Of a stretch of DNA of 64,000 bases, positions 22,155 through 34,284 are shown in pieces. Numbering within the stretch: the stretch's first letter is position 1; each line of letters begins with the position of its first letter. The stretch comes from Papio anubis (taxonomy: Eukaryota; Chordata; Mammalia; Primates; Cercopithecidae): contig NC_044985.1 in assembly GCF_008728515.1 (NCBI RefSeq), forward strand, positions 83,305,392 to 83,369,391. The letters run 5' to 3'. Under the pieces are notes generated by a model. That model did not search any database. It was not told the origin of the DNA and saw only the letters and a program-made list of their open reading frames with translations. The translations under genes were made by a program, and so were the position numbers.

Positions 22155-22494
22155 AAAAGAACATTTGGGGTCAGTCGCGGTGGCTCGCACCTGTAATCCC
22201 AGCACTTTGGAGGGCGAGGTGGGTGGATCACGAGGTCAGGAGATCGAGACCATCCTGGCTAACATGGTGAAACCCCGTCTCTGCTAAAAAAAAAAAAAAA
22301 ATACAAAAAATTAGCCAGGCGTGGTGGTGGGCGCCTGTAGTCCCAGTTACTCAGGAGGCTGAGGCAGGAGAATGGCGTGAACGCGGGAGGCAGAGCTTGC
22401 AGTGAGCCAAGAGGGTGCCACTGCACTCCAGCCTGAGCGACAGAGCGAGACTCCGTCTCAGGAAAAAAAAAAAAAAAAAAAAAAAGGACATTTG
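22155..22494 (+). mobile_element. AluY with target-site duplications
   Basis: The body is 22168-22481, with 'ggatcacgaggtcaggagat' and 'atggcgtgaacgcgggaggc' typical of AluY. Duplications aaaagaacatttg (22155-22167) and aaaaggacatttg (22482-22494) differ at one base. It faces the opposite way to the Alu at 21598-21912. Confidence 0.95.
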
Positions 22495-22970
22495 TGCCTA
22501 AATCAAAGCCTATGAGCTGCAATACTCAGAATGACAATAAATGAATATCAGGACATGAATGATTAATATGTGCTATTTCCCAGGTTTCCAACAGCATTAG
22601 GCACGAAGGGCTAAAAGTGCAAACCCCAGGATGCAGTTTGTCCTGCCAGATAATCAGGGAAGGACTAAGATGAAAAAGCATGAAGCAGCAACTGTTGTCA
22701 AAAATACGGGTCTACTACACAACACTAAGGGCTGAGGCAAAGAGCCAGGGCCACTGAGGGAATGAGCTTCACTTCCTCCTAGTCAGCTACTCTGCAATGA
22801 GATGATGGAATACATGACATTTGGGAAATAAAAAGTTGAATACAGAACATAACACACATAATCTTTTAAAAGACATAGGTTCAACATGTGAGTATGTATC
22901 TCTAAAGTCCATTCCTTACTCAAGCCACTGATGCTGATGGCATTGTAACTTAAATAAAGATGGAAGAATA
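22495..22970. other. Unassigned sequence
   Basis: No repeat or gene is recognisable between the AluY and the L1 duplication. Confidence 0.4.
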
Positions 22971-22984
22971 AATGGCAGACTTCC

Positions 22985-25066
22985 AACAAGGATGCCCTCT
23001 CTCACCACTCCTATTCAACATAGTATTGGAAGTTCTGGCGAGGGCAATCAGGCAAGAAAAAGAAATAAAGGGTATTCAAATAGGAAGAGAGGAAGTCAAA
23101 TAGTCTCTGCAGATGACATCGTTGTATATTTAGAAAACTCCAGCGTCTCAGACCAAAAACTCCTTAATCTGATAAGCAACTTCAGCAAAGTCTCAGGGTT
23201 CAAAATCAATGTGCAAAAATCACAAGCATTTCTATGCACCAATAAGAGACAAACAGAGAGCCAAATCATGAGTGACCTCCCATTCACAGTTGCTACAGAG
23301 AGAATAAAATACCTAGGAATACAACTTACAAGGGATGTGAAGGACCTCTTCAAGGAGATCTACAAATCACTGCTCAAGGAAATATTATAGGATGCAAACA
23401 AACAGAAAAAAATTCCATGCTCATGGATAGGAAGAATCAAGAGTGAAAATGGCCATACTGCCCGAAGTAATTTATAAATTCAATGCTAGTCCCATCAAGC
23501 TACCATTGACTTTCTTCAAAGAATTAGAAAAAAACTACTTTAAATTTTATATGGAACCAAAAGAGAGCCCGTATAGCCAAGACAATCCTAAGCAAAAAGA
23601 ACAAAGCTGGAGGCATCACACTACCCAACTTCGAACTATACTACAAGGCTACAGTAAACAAAGCAGCATGTTACTGGTACCAAAACAGTTATATAGACCA
23701 ATGGAATAGAACAGAGGCCTCAGAAATAATACCACACATCTACAACCATCTGATCTTCAACAAACCTGACAAGAACAACCAATAGGGAAAGGATTCCCTA
23801 TTTAATAAATGGTGCTGGGAAAACTGGCTATTCATACGCAGAAAACTGAAACTGGACCCCTTCCTTATATCTTATATGAAAATTAACTTAAAATGCACTA
23901 AAGACTTAAATGTAAAACCCCAAACCATAAAAACCCTAGAAGAAAACCTAGGCAATACCATTCAGGACATAGGCATGGACAAAGATTTCACGAAGAAAAT
24001 ACCAAAAGCAATTGCAACAAAAGCAAAAAGTGACAAATGAGATCTAATTAAACTACAGAGCTTCTGCACAGCAAAAGAAACTATAATCAGGGTGAATAGG
24101 CAATCTATAGAATAGGAGAAAATTTTTGCAATCTATCCACCTGACAAAGCTCTAATATCCAGAATCTACAAGGAACTTAAACAAATTTACAAAAAGAAAA
24201 ACAACCCCATCAAAAAGTGGGCAAAGGATATGAACAGACACCTCTCAAAAGAAGACATTTATGCAGCCAACAAACATATGAAAAAAAAGCTCATCATCAC
24301 TGGTCATTAGAGAAATGCAAATCAAAACCACAATGAGACACCATCTCATGCCAGTTATAATGACGATCATTAAAAAGTCAGGAAACAAGAGATGCCGGCA
24401 AGGATGTGGAGAAATAGGAACACTTTTACACTGTTGGTGGGTGTGTAAGTTGGTTCAACCATTGCGGAAGACAGTGTGGCAATTCCTCAAGGATCTAGAA
24501 CCAGGAATGCCATTTTACCTAGTAATCCCATTATTGGGTATATACCCAAAGAATTATAAATCATTCTACTATAGAGACGCGTGCACATGTATGTTTATTG
24601 CAGCACCATTTATAATAGCAAAGACTTGGAACTAACCCAAATGCCCATCAATAATAGACTGGATAAAGAAAATGTGGCACACCATGGAATACTATGCAGT
24701 CATAACAAGGAATGAGTTCATGCCCTTTGCAGGGACATGGATGAAGCTGGAAACCATCATTCTCAGCAAACTAACACAAGAACAGAAAACCAAACACCGC
24801 ATGTTCTCACTCATAAGTGGGAGTTGAACAATGAGATCACGTGGACACAGGGACAGGAACATCACATACCAGGGCCTGTCGGGGGGTTGGAGCAAAGGGG
24901 AGAAAGAGAATTAGGACAAATACCTAATGCATGTGGGGCTTAAAACCTAGATGACGGGTTGATAGGTGCAGCAAACCATCATGGCACATGTATACCTATG
25001 TAACAAACCTGCACATTCTGCACATGTATCCCAGAACTTAAAGTAAAATTAAAAAACAAAATGTTT
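22985..25066 (+). mobile_element. 5'-truncated L1 with target-site duplications
   Basis: It starts in the RT region ('gatgccctctctcaccactc') and runs through the remaining ORF2, the 3' UTR and a short A-rich tail. Duplications aatggcagacttcc (22971-22984) and aatggcatacttca (25067-25080) match at 12 of 14 bases. The ADD residues are visible in 22992-23390. Later frames carry several stops and shifts, for example a stop in 'gacaaatgagatc' near 24030. Intermediate age. Confidence 0.93.
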
Positions 25067-25080
25067 AATGGCATACTTCA

Positions 25081-25740
25081 ATGACCAACCTAATTGAGAG
25101 AATTTACTTCCAAGGAAAGACGGTTAAAAGGTGAAGAAATTGAAGTTAGGAACAATGTAATTAGATAGATGACTTGCACCCTCACATTTCACTCATCATT
25201 AACATAACAGTTGTGCCCCCTAGGAACTTTGAGTTTGCTGAACAGATTACAATAGGTAAGGGTTTAAAGAGAGAATTCAGAGCTAATAAATTCTCTACCA
25301 GGAAAAATCCCCTAGGAGAAGTCATCTATTCTAGCTCTGTGCTATCAGATAAGACTACTGTTACACTGTTTCTTAAAAAGGAGAAACAATTTTTGTTTTT
25401 TCAAAGACTCCAGGAGGGAAATCCACAATTATCCTAGGTCTAATCATCCTCACACCAAATCCAATTTAACATGTTCGCAGTTCTCTACTGCTTCTGTCTC
25501 TGTAGAGAGAGAACATTGATCTTCATATGGAAAGAATATTATCAAGTTCACTCTCAGCCTCCTTTTGGCCTTTTTTCCTAGGCCTTCTTTTCTACTTCTC
25601 TAATCTTCATTCACCTCCTTGAAACTCTCTTTCATGTTCTTCACATTGCACTCTAACTGTGAAATCCAAATATGGGTTGTCCTCCAGGAAATTTCTATAG
25701 ATCACCTCAAGGAACTATGAAAGTTAACATGTCTTGGGAA
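25081..25740. other. Unassigned sequence
   Basis: No recognisable gene. An 87-codon open frame at 25174-25437 has no domain. Confidence 0.4.
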
Positions 25741-26250
25741 CTCCCCGGTTTGTTCAATTCCACAAGTATTTATCAAGCATTCATATGGGAGAGGCATTGT
25801 ACTAAATTCTAGAAAAGACAGACATTGGCATAAAAAATTAGAAATAATTCTGATATTGTAATAACAAAAAAGTAGAAATGATTCTGATATCCATCAATAG
25901 GCAACATGAACTCAGGTACATCTCTTCCTGGAATGCCATAGGGCAGTCATAAAATGAGGTAGATCTATGCGTATTGACATAAAAAGATCTCCAGGACATG
26001 TCACTGAATGAAAAACAAAAAAAGGTGCAGAACAAAAGTACTAAAAGCCAACACATAGATCTCCTGACATGTACACACAAAATAAAGATATTTCAGTGGT
26101 TACACATGAAAATATATAAAAAAGGAAAAGGTGTCGAATAATGCACCCTAACCCACTGAACCCATGATCATGGTTACCCAAGAGATTGAGATTAGGATAA
26201 GTGACCTAGGGACAATTAACTCTCTCCATATTACTTGAACATTCTTTTTT
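25741..26250 (+). repeat. L2 scrap followed by an old L1 3' end
   Basis: 'ttccacaagtatttatcaag' and 'aggcattgtactaaattcta' near 25755-25815 are L2/MIR-type. From about 25845, 'atccatcaataggcaacatg' and the following block match the 3' end of an old L1M element. Both are strongly diverged. Confidence 0.5.
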
Positions 26251-27090
26251 ATGGCAAAGAGAATGTATATTCCATTCCATAACTAATAATAACCCTTTTT
26301 TATTTAAAAGTCTAGCATGACTCCTAACTTCAATTTGTTCACAATTGAGTTGGGGCGGGGGTGGAGAAGAAGAGAGGGAAATTATTTATTCTAACCTACA
26401 AAGCACCATAGAGCTGGACAGAAGAACATGTGTGTCAGCTGAGAGGTACAGGCTATTACAGGGAAGGACAGAACATATCCCCCAAAGAGGCTTCATGGAG
26501 AAGGTGGTGTTTGGCATAAGCACAGAATGATGGGGAGGATGCATATGACGGGATACTGAGGCTGGAGATAGTTTAAACTGGGAGGAGAGCATGAGAAGAG
26601 ACCAATCAGCAAGAAAACGTAAGCCAGGCAGTGCTCATTTGCTACACCTTAGAAGATTTGTGAGCAAAGGATTGATATATTTAGGGATGTAGCTGAAGAA
26701 TGTCAATTCAATCACAGTGTGAAGAGTATTACCATAGACTGGACAGAGGCTGGTAATGGTCCAAGCACTAAGACCTGCCCAGAAGGGTAGAAACAGGAAT
26801 AGAGAGAAGAGAGATGCCTGAGAAGTTAAGTTATGGGTATTAGGTAAGGGAGCTAGCAGAATCAAATATTGCCAAGGCATAAGGCCCAAAAGAGTATCAC
26901 TGGAAATCTAAATGTGAAATATTCAGAACGATGTCTCATCAGTGGAGCTACTGTATCTAGGAAAGCAGGAAGAGAGGTGGCAGTTCAAACCACATGATGT
27001 GGAATTAGAAACCATCAGTGTCAGGTGCTGAAAGAAGAATATCCTTAGGACAATAACAACAGGCAAGTTCTCCCTGCCCCGTATGCAGAA
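26251..27090. other. Unassigned sequence, possible L2-like remnants
   Basis: The part around 26460-26640 ('ttggcataagcacagaatga', 'gccaggcagtgctcatttgc') is L2-like in flavour, but I cannot place it. No gene. Confidence 0.35.
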
Positions 27091-27093
27091 GCA

Positions 27094-27386
27094 CAGCTAC
27101 TCAAAGTGTGGTCCGCAGATCTGCGCCAGTCCACAAGCTGTATGTTACACATACGTGACAAGATGGAAATTAAATTTAAGCAAAGCATTTAGAAACCTTT
27201 ATATCAATTTAACATTTTATGTTTATTGGGTCTAATTTTTTTTCATTTCACTTATATTTTTGTCTTTTTAATTTCTTTTTTTGGCAGTTCATTTTTATTG
27301 CATTTTATAAAGATTTCAGCCCACAATGGATTGAAGGGGGAAAAAAAAAAACTGTCTTCCACCAAAAATAGTTTGAGAGGTGCCAT
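27094..27386 (+). repeat. Probable hAT-Charlie-type nonautonomous DNA transposon
   Basis: The left end, cagctactcaaagtgtggtc, and the right end, 'aaaaatagtttgagaggtgcc', are roughly inverted copies, as in hAT elements with CAG-CTCAAA termini. I do not see a clear 8-bp duplication. Confidence 0.45.
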
Positions 27387-29100
27387 TGGGAAGTATGCTT
27401 CAAACATAAGGATTATAAAGTTCTGTTAATTTATTATTTCATTTTATCCCGAAAAATACCTTCAAATAAGTAGGGCAAGCCTGGTTTCCTGAATTTTACA
27501 TGAGGTAAGATCTAGAGGGTGTTTACAAATTATCTTCCAGTCACACAAAAACGTAGGCAGTGGAAGGCAGGTCTGGAAAGCCGGATTTCTGACTCTGAGC
27601 CAAAGAGTCTCTAGCAGCTCATACAGCATTGCGGGTGGATGCTGAAATTGCTTTTTAAGAGACAGATTAACCATTTTGCTTTGTACAACATACAATGTGT
27701 ACTGCAGTGATTCTTAGAAGCAAATTTAAGGTACCTTTAGAGAAAAAAGGCTTCCAACTTTTTTACTTTCTTTAACTCTAGGATTTTGAATGAATCAATT
27801 TCAAGTGGAGTCAAACAATATTTTGAATCAATTACTAATGATTTTATAGTAGGCAGGATATTTGGAGATTATCAAAATTATCTAAATATCCCGTTTTTCA
27901 GAAACTTTTCCTTTAGAGTCAATAAGTTATCTTTAAATATCTTTAAATCAGTAAGTCTCAAAAGTTATGTCTAAATCAAATTTGTAAATTATTATTACTC
28001 TGGACCCAACAAATTTAAATGACACACGATCACCAAAGGCAGTGAACATGCTGGTATTTCAAACAGCGCCCAGAATGGTTCCTGAGAATACAGAATTATA
28101 AAGTTCAGATTTTGTTTATTCTCAGAAATTGTGAAAGAAAAAGGGTAGAGTTTGCTAAGGGGATTCACTGATCTCCCAGACAATGAAAGAACTCCAGCAA
28201 AATAACATTCTGATGAGCTAAGTGTAAATGAATCAGAGACACGTAGATTAAATTTCTCTTGAAACATACATGGGTTTAAAAAATTATGGGGAAAGTGGCT
28301 GGCAAAATGTGCTAAAGGGATTTGCCAAACCCCACATGTCTGACAGAGTTGGAGAAAAGAGGCCAAGACAAAAACTCTGTTTGGTCATTTATTCTTCCAG
28401 GTACTAACCACAAAGGTGTCTTAAAACGCATATCAAGGCTTCAGAAGACTAGAAGGTTCTTAAGTCCCCTTGAGAGTCAAACAAACAAAGCCACTACCTT
28501 CAGAAGAAAACATCAAAACAAAACAAAAATTATTTCTCAGGGAAATCAGTCCTAAATATGAGATTATCCTAGTGGCTACCAACACAGAATTCAAATTCTA
28601 TGAAAGGCTCGATTTGTAAAAGACAATCGGCTCTAGGGTTGAAGAACATGGTCCCGACTTTGATCATTCAATTTCCCAAATGGTGGAGAGGGAAGAAGAA
28701 ACTCTTTCCATGCCACATCATTTATGCTGTGCTTTGGTACAAGCGCAGCAACGTTAGTGAAACAGACTCTGTGTTCTGCTTTATGAGATCCATTGTGCAT
28801 AAAAATATTTTACAGGGTAAATGGTCGGTTTGATTTATACAATAGTGAATATTACCCTGCTTTTTTTTACATGTGTATAACAAATTAAAGTTTACAGCTT
28901 AAATTAGTATGGGGTCCTATTCCATGCTTCCTTGATTTTTTCCTAGACATATCTTTAGTGGTGGGCAAGAAGCATTTCCATCTGTCATCAGGTAAAAAGC
29001 TGCTTTTATAGAAACAGGCAAAGAAATCAGAAAATGCCCAAGTGGAAGAGTTCTTGCTTGTCTTTTCATGTTTCGTGGTGAGCGAGCACATGGTATACAG
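27387..29100. other. Unassigned sequence, including one unnamed repeat copy
   Basis: No gene. A stretch at about 28208-28305 is related to 40486-40585 (reported as a finding). Open frames up to 123 codons (27995-28366, minus) have no recognisable domain. Confidence 0.4.
28208..28305 (+). repeat. Unnamed repeat, copy A
   Basis: It shares 'aagtgtaaatgaatcag', 'gattaaattt', 'gggtttaaa' and 'aaagtg', in the same order and spacing, with 40486-40585. The flanks do not align by eye. I cannot name the family. Confidence 0.6.
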
Positions 29101-29109
29101 ACGCCATAG

Positions 29110-29258
29110 CTGTGTTCTTCTCACACTAAGACTGTGTCTTTGTGAAGGCAGTGCTCTTGTCTGCCATATTCACAGCTCTATCATAATTTCTAGCATGACA
29201 CCAGGCAAAAAGAAGGCACTTGGTAAATATCTGTTGCGTATTTGTGAATGAATACAGC
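29110..29258 (+). repeat. L2 3' end
   Basis: The order 'gactgtgtctttgtgaaggc', 'catgacaccaggcaaaaaga' and 'ggcacttggtaaatatctgt', followed by 'gtgaatgaata', follows the conserved L2 3' end. Confidence 0.7.
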
Positions 29259-30500
29259 AGAGCCAGAATAACTAGCATCTAGTTTTCCCTCAATCAAAGA
29301 CTCACATACGACAGCGGACAAATCTATCATTTGTCTACGTACACTACCCTCTAATAGCCTTTCCTTTTACAGCTATGAATTCTTTGAAAATGTTTCAAGA
29401 TTTTCTTCCCAGCAAAGTCAGAATAGCCTATGCCAACCCCAATTAGCTTTGTGACTATTGGGAAGTAAATGGGACAGAGGGCATTTTCATCAGCCCATCA
29501 ACTCCAGCATTAAGTGCCTTTTAAAACTGGCTTTCTGATAAGCAAAGCTCTCCCAGCTTCCAGGCACGTAAACATTTATCTGTAAATATTTAACAGTGAT
29601 AAAGAGATGGGTGCAGGTTAAGTGGACGCATCTTCAGATCTTTACAGAGCAAAGAGGCTATCAACCTGACTCTTAAAAACATGCCTCAGGTTTTCAATTG
29701 TCTGCCCTTCAATGTCTCCATGAGCTTCCTTGGATCATTTACTTGCCTTAGTCAACCTTAAACAAATACAGTTTGCACTCTGGCCTCCAACCGGTACTTC
29801 CAGAGTTATGGGAGATGCCTGACTCGCTTGTTAGAACTCACAATGTGGATGCTAACCTTGACTTTCTAGATAGAAGAAAATCTTCTCAAACGCTACCTGC
29901 AGAATTCTCCCTTAAAGGTAGAAATAACAGTATGCCTTCTGTCTCATATTTTGTCTTTACCTCTGTATTGCTAATTCAGTCCATTATTCGATCCATTAAA
30001 CTGCCTTCACCGAGGAAAAACAATATTTTAACATGCTTAGATTCAATTAGAGAAGAAGCAAATCCCCTTCCCACAGAGTCAAGCCTGGTGATGTTGGTTT
30101 TTACAGGAAGAACTTGATTCGTGTCATTCGGCATCACAGTAGTGGTATCACTCCAGTCTACAACTGTGAGTGTCTACACAGCCTCAAAAGACTCAGCTAC
30201 CCATACACTGAGTTCAGGCACCAACCAACCCAGTCAAACCAATACACAGTTGAACTGGTTATTTGACTGGGCTGAAGGGTTGTTTGATTGAACTGATTAT
30301 TTCAGTTCAAAGCAGTCATCTTGGGGCCCCCCTGTTGCCCAAACTGTCCCATCGTGGAATGAATGCGGACCACAGTGGACACAGGGAAACAGGAGAGACT
30401 GGCAGAAAGCCATTGACTGCCAGACTGCTGAGCCACAGTGCCTGAAGTATCGTGGAATAAATTTCCAAAACAGCAACCTTACTCTCTGTGAGCTCCACCT
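29259..30500. other. Unassigned sequence with a small quasi-palindrome
   Basis: No gene. A 114-codon frame (29773-30117) shows no domain. A short inverted and direct repeat cluster is at 30229-30310. Confidence 0.4.
30229..30310. repeat. Short inverted/direct repeat cluster
   Basis: cccagtcaaa (30229-30238) and its exact complement tttgactggg (30262-30271) could form a 10-bp stem with a 23-base loop. tgaactggttattt (30251-30264) recurs with one change at 30289-30302, followed by cagttcaa, the complement of the ttgaactg at 30250-30257. Confidence 0.7.
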
Positions 30501-30509
30501 TGTCTGAGA

Positions 30510-30740
30510 GCTGTGATGTGGTTAAGAGCAAGAACTCTGGAAACAATTACCTTGGACCAAATCTCATGTCTGTCACTTATCATCTTTGTGACTTTGAGTG
30601 ACTTAACTAATCACTCTCTGCCTCCAGTCTATAATTTGGGCATAATACTATCCATCTTAAAGGATTGGGTTGTTTGGTGGATCAATAGGTTAATACATAT
30701 AAAGCACTTAATAAACAATGAATGTTAGCCATTATTTTTA
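30510..30740 (+). repeat. MIR SINE
   Basis: Nearly full-length MIR order: 'gtggttaagagcaagaactc', 'tttgtgactttgagtgactt', a pyrimidine-rich centre, then 'acatataaagcacttaataa' and 'aatgttagccattattttta'. Confidence 0.8.
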
Positions 30741-31055
30741 TCATTATCTAACAAAAGGAAATTTCAGATAGGAGCCTTCATAGTATGAATAGAATTTCCC
30801 AGATTGCCTTGGATACTTTTAAATTTGAAATCATATATTTCCTAGCAAAGACATTTTTCATTTGTCAATAAATATTTTATTTTTCCAGAGTTCTTCAAAT
30901 ACTCATAGGTATACTAGATATATCAACAGAAAGGTTACCTGGAATTATCCTTTTGAAAACTTTCATAGTGGTGCTAAAATGACCAGAACTCTTCTTGTGT
31001 TAACTAAAACAATCTTTTAGAGAGATGAAATGTGTAGAGAAAATTAATTTTATGT
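30741..31055. other. Unassigned sequence
   Basis: AT-rich, with no gene or assignable repeat. Confidence 0.4.
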
Positions 31056-31245
31056 GTCAGGCCTGGGGCCACTGTGTCTCCTGGGCACAGAGCTGGCTTC
31101 ATAGGCTCATAGGGCCCACACTTATAAGGCCCCACGCTTGGTTTAATGCTCTGCTGTCATCCTTTTGAAATGCTGAATAACGTGATTAAAGAACTCCGCA
31201 TTTCATTTTGCAGTGGTCCCTGTATGTCATGTAGTTGGTCCTGCC
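31056..31245 (+). repeat. Possible hAT-type DNA transposon fragment
   Basis: 'ggccccacgcttggtttaat', 'gctctgctgtcatcc' and the end 'catgtagttggtcctg' match a common old nonautonomous DNA-transposon family, whose terminal inverted repeat would be CAGGACC-type. The left end is poorly preserved. Confidence 0.4.
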
Positions 31246-33255
31246 TGGGTGTGACCTATTATTGGTGGTAGCTAGAGTAATGTAAATTCCACAGTTAGGA
31301 GCATTTCAGTTAGAAGACATTTGTATGATACTTAGAGCTGAGACGTAAGGTTTCCTGTTTCTTCCTGTCTGTTGGGGAAGCTGCCTCAGTGACCACAGCT
31401 GCCTCACAGCACAGGTTCATGGAGCCTCCCCATTAACTGCTTCACTGGGTTCTCACAGGTTGGGGCAGCTGATAAAAACGGGATTCTCAGTCATTTCCCT
31501 CACCTGCAATTCCACAGATGTCTGCTTATTATTCAAAAATGTATTTTGAATCATTTTAAGAGCCTAAAAGTTTCTCGATACCATACACTGAAAGAAAGAT
31601 TTGGGTTTCTCTCCCCCATCCCAGCCTTCTGTAGTTCATGGCTCATTCAGAAGCTCTTGACGTGATCTCTGTATTGTTTTTCTACGGCATGAGATAAAAA
31701 CTACTGTTTTAGTTGTTTGATTTTTACTGTGTGATTAGTCTAGGCATGATAGAGAGGAAAGCACGTAAAGCATTATTTTATTTGAAAGCCAGAAGCACAA
31801 CATGTTTATTAATAAAGAGCCTGGTTTACATAGATTTTATTATTATTGATCATAAAATGGTTTATATTACAAGCAAGGGTGAAATTACTAACTAATTAGC
31901 CTGTGAAGATCATGTTTAGTGGAATATATAAATCTAGGGTGTTGCTTTTTTTTCCCTTACAAACCTTAAGGGTCTTTTTCATTAAACATGTACATATGCA
32001 GTCTTTATGCGGAAACAGGGGATTGTGATACACAATTCAAGGTCAAATGATTCACTTTATGTTTCCCAAAGTCCAAAATCTCAGTGCTTTAAATTCCTTA
32101 ACTCTTAAGAAAGCCCGTTTCCATACACAGCCGCTTTGGTGTGAACACTGAATTCAACTATCAATGATGGTAAAGAGAAAAGCAAATAACGATGGAATGA
32201 AGCAAAGGTGAAGACTGTAAGGGCTAAATTTCCTCCTCTCTCTCTCTATCCCTCTCCCCCTCTCTCAGTACTATAGCTTAAGACCCACTTAACTCTTCCA
32301 AAGGAACTTTGTTTCTATTAACTCAGAGGATTGCACAACCTTTGTAAACACACCATTCTCATGTATTTCAGTTAAATTTCGTAACAGCGCCATAAAATGT
32401 GTCAGGCGTTGCAATAAACTCTCGGTCACAGGAAGCCCAAATTGTATGGGAAAATTACTAGAAACCATGTCTCAGGAGGAAGGAAGAAACGCAAAATTCT
32501 TCAAGAACCTGGAAAAATAATGTTAAATGTTTCCTTAAAGTGTGTGCCTCTCATTGAAATAAAATGAAGACTGTGTTTTCAGTAAGATTTCAAAGTTTGA
32601 AGCAGTGTGGCTATTTTAATCATTTGGCTTCACCCACATTCTTGAATACTGGTTCCTGCCTCAAGGCCACTGGAGAGGAGATATCCCTTCCTCTTTCCCT
32701 ACCCTCTACCACTTCGGAATCGGGGTGCTCTTATCAACAGGGGGCTAAAACTACAAGGATGCGCGCAAATGTGTGCTGCAAATTTTTTACTTTCAGAAGG
32801 GGCTTTACGGGTAAGACTTAGATTATATTGGGCTTATCTATTCGTTGGTTAAAAGTTGACCTCCAACATAGTGTGATTCTAGTTTTTTCATTCAAAATCC
32901 AAGTCACCACACTGTAGACAACTCACTTCTGTTCTGGGAAGCTAGAGTATGCTTATGTGAAAGAACAGAGGCCTCCCGTACAGGGCTTTGGCTAATTGGG
33001 AGAAAGTTGTTTCATTCCTCCCTTGCTTATTCGAACAGCCTCAGGATGACTACAACAATCAAAACCAAAACAAAACAAAAAACCCAGTTTAGCAGCTATG
33101 ATAATTCTAGAGTGATTTTCAATTACTCTGTGACCATCCCAACACCCCGAAATGCTTAAAACATTATTCACAATGAAAATAACGCTGCATGCTGCCATAA
33201 AGTCCCCGTCATTCCGTTTTATGGAAGTGCTTTTGTTTAATGTCAGAACTCAGAG
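31246..33255. other. Unassigned, mostly unique sequence
   Basis: Contains a CT-rich microsatellite-like run at 32234-32268. No gene is recognisable. An 85-codon frame at 32564-32821 overlaps weak splice-like signals, but I do not consider it a gene. Confidence 0.4.
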
Positions 33256-33259
33256 CAAA

Positions 33260-33530
33260 TCTAGACTTACCAGTCCATAAGATTTGCATTCAGGAGACGT
33301 GCGTGTAGGAAGAACCTCAGTATGGGCTCTGGAGGGCCTGGGATCCTGGGATACCGGGTGTTGCGAGCTCTGGGAGCCGGGCCTGCCAGGCTCACGTCAT
33401 TTAAAGATGAACACTGCCCCCTGCTGGCGAGAGTACGCATTGCCGCTGGAAAACAACCACTGTATAACGGGGAAATTAACTTCAATTACTGCACCTTTTT
33501 TCAGTTCTTAGCTGTCACGTCAGAAGAATA
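33260..33530 (-). promoter_or_regulatory. Candidate regulatory patch with CTCF-like and CRE-like motifs
   Basis: This repeat-free stretch is GC-richer than its surroundings and keeps several CpGs. It holds a strong CTCF-type core (33413-33431), two cacgtca CRE-like motifs (33393-33399 and 33516-33522), and on the minus strand a near-consensus splice donor (G|GTAAGT, boundary 33271/33270). Together these could be a first exon or insulator on the minus strand. That is an inference from motifs only. Confidence 0.35.
33413..33431 (-). promoter_or_regulatory. CTCF-like binding site
   Basis: On the minus strand it reads tcgccagcagggggcagtg, close to the vertebrate CTCF core (CCAGCAGGGGGC). The match is strong across the core, so it is a good candidate, but occupancy is not visible from sequence. 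Confidence 0.6.
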
Positions 33531-34280
33531 ATAACTGCAAAGAATCACTATTGCATGGGAAAACAACTTGGTTTATTTCATGACTGTTAGTCATTTTTAT
33601 GAGCTACCATCGCTGGCAAAGAGCCACCCAAATGAAAGGACAAGAGAGACAAAGGCAGCCACGGTGGTGACGGAAACTTTTGAGATGGAGCAGGGCCTGG
33701 AGAAGAGAAAACTCTGCAGGTGTTGATAGTTTAGAGTTTGACGTAGCCAGTCGCACCACCAAAAGGTAGAGTGAGAACTCAAGCCGAACTGTAGTTCCGA
33801 GACCTCTCCAGAGCCTCTGAATCGCCTTATTTTCTGCCCCATTCCCTTTTGCCCCCTAATCTGAACATCACAGGGCTGGAGCCCCATTCTAAGGACGTGT
33901 TAGAACACCACAAGGACATTCCATAGGTGCTTTCCCTTCTCCAGCTTCGTGGGGTGAGCTGAGATCAAGGTGATCTCCAAGACCAAGGATGCAGGGAAGA
34001 AAAGCCCGTCCAATGGATTCATTAGAACCAAAGAGTTGCCTGCTCCTGCAACCTCAAAGGCAACTGGCATTGAATCTCCTGAAGCCTCTTTGAGTTAGGA
34101 AAGTTTGGAGGGCGGTTGTTGAGGGGAGTCTGGAAACACAGCTCACATTCATGCGACAGGGAGGTGGCAGCCCTGGGGAGAGCTAACAGGTAACAATTCT
34201 CGATTTGAAAATCTGAATTACACAAATTGAGCACGTGCCCCTTTTCATGCTGTTAGAAGACAGGGCTAGGATCTACTTAC
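33531..34280. other. Unassigned sequence
   Basis: No gene or repeat assigned. Open frames at 33597-33887 and 34022-34234 (minus) have no domain. Confidence 0.4.
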
Positions 34281-34284
34281 ATGA

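Noticed and set aside
22259..22522. 87-codon minus-strand frame rich in Phe
   Set aside because: It is the reverse strand of an AluY including its poly(A) tail.
32564..32821. 85-codon frame with a GGGTAAGA donor-like site
   Set aside because: The matching acceptor (gttttcag/taag) is poor and there is no recognisable domain, so I did not call an exon here.
33597..33887. 96-codon minus-strand frame next to the regulatory patch
   Set aside because: No domain, and no splice signal at either end that I could match.
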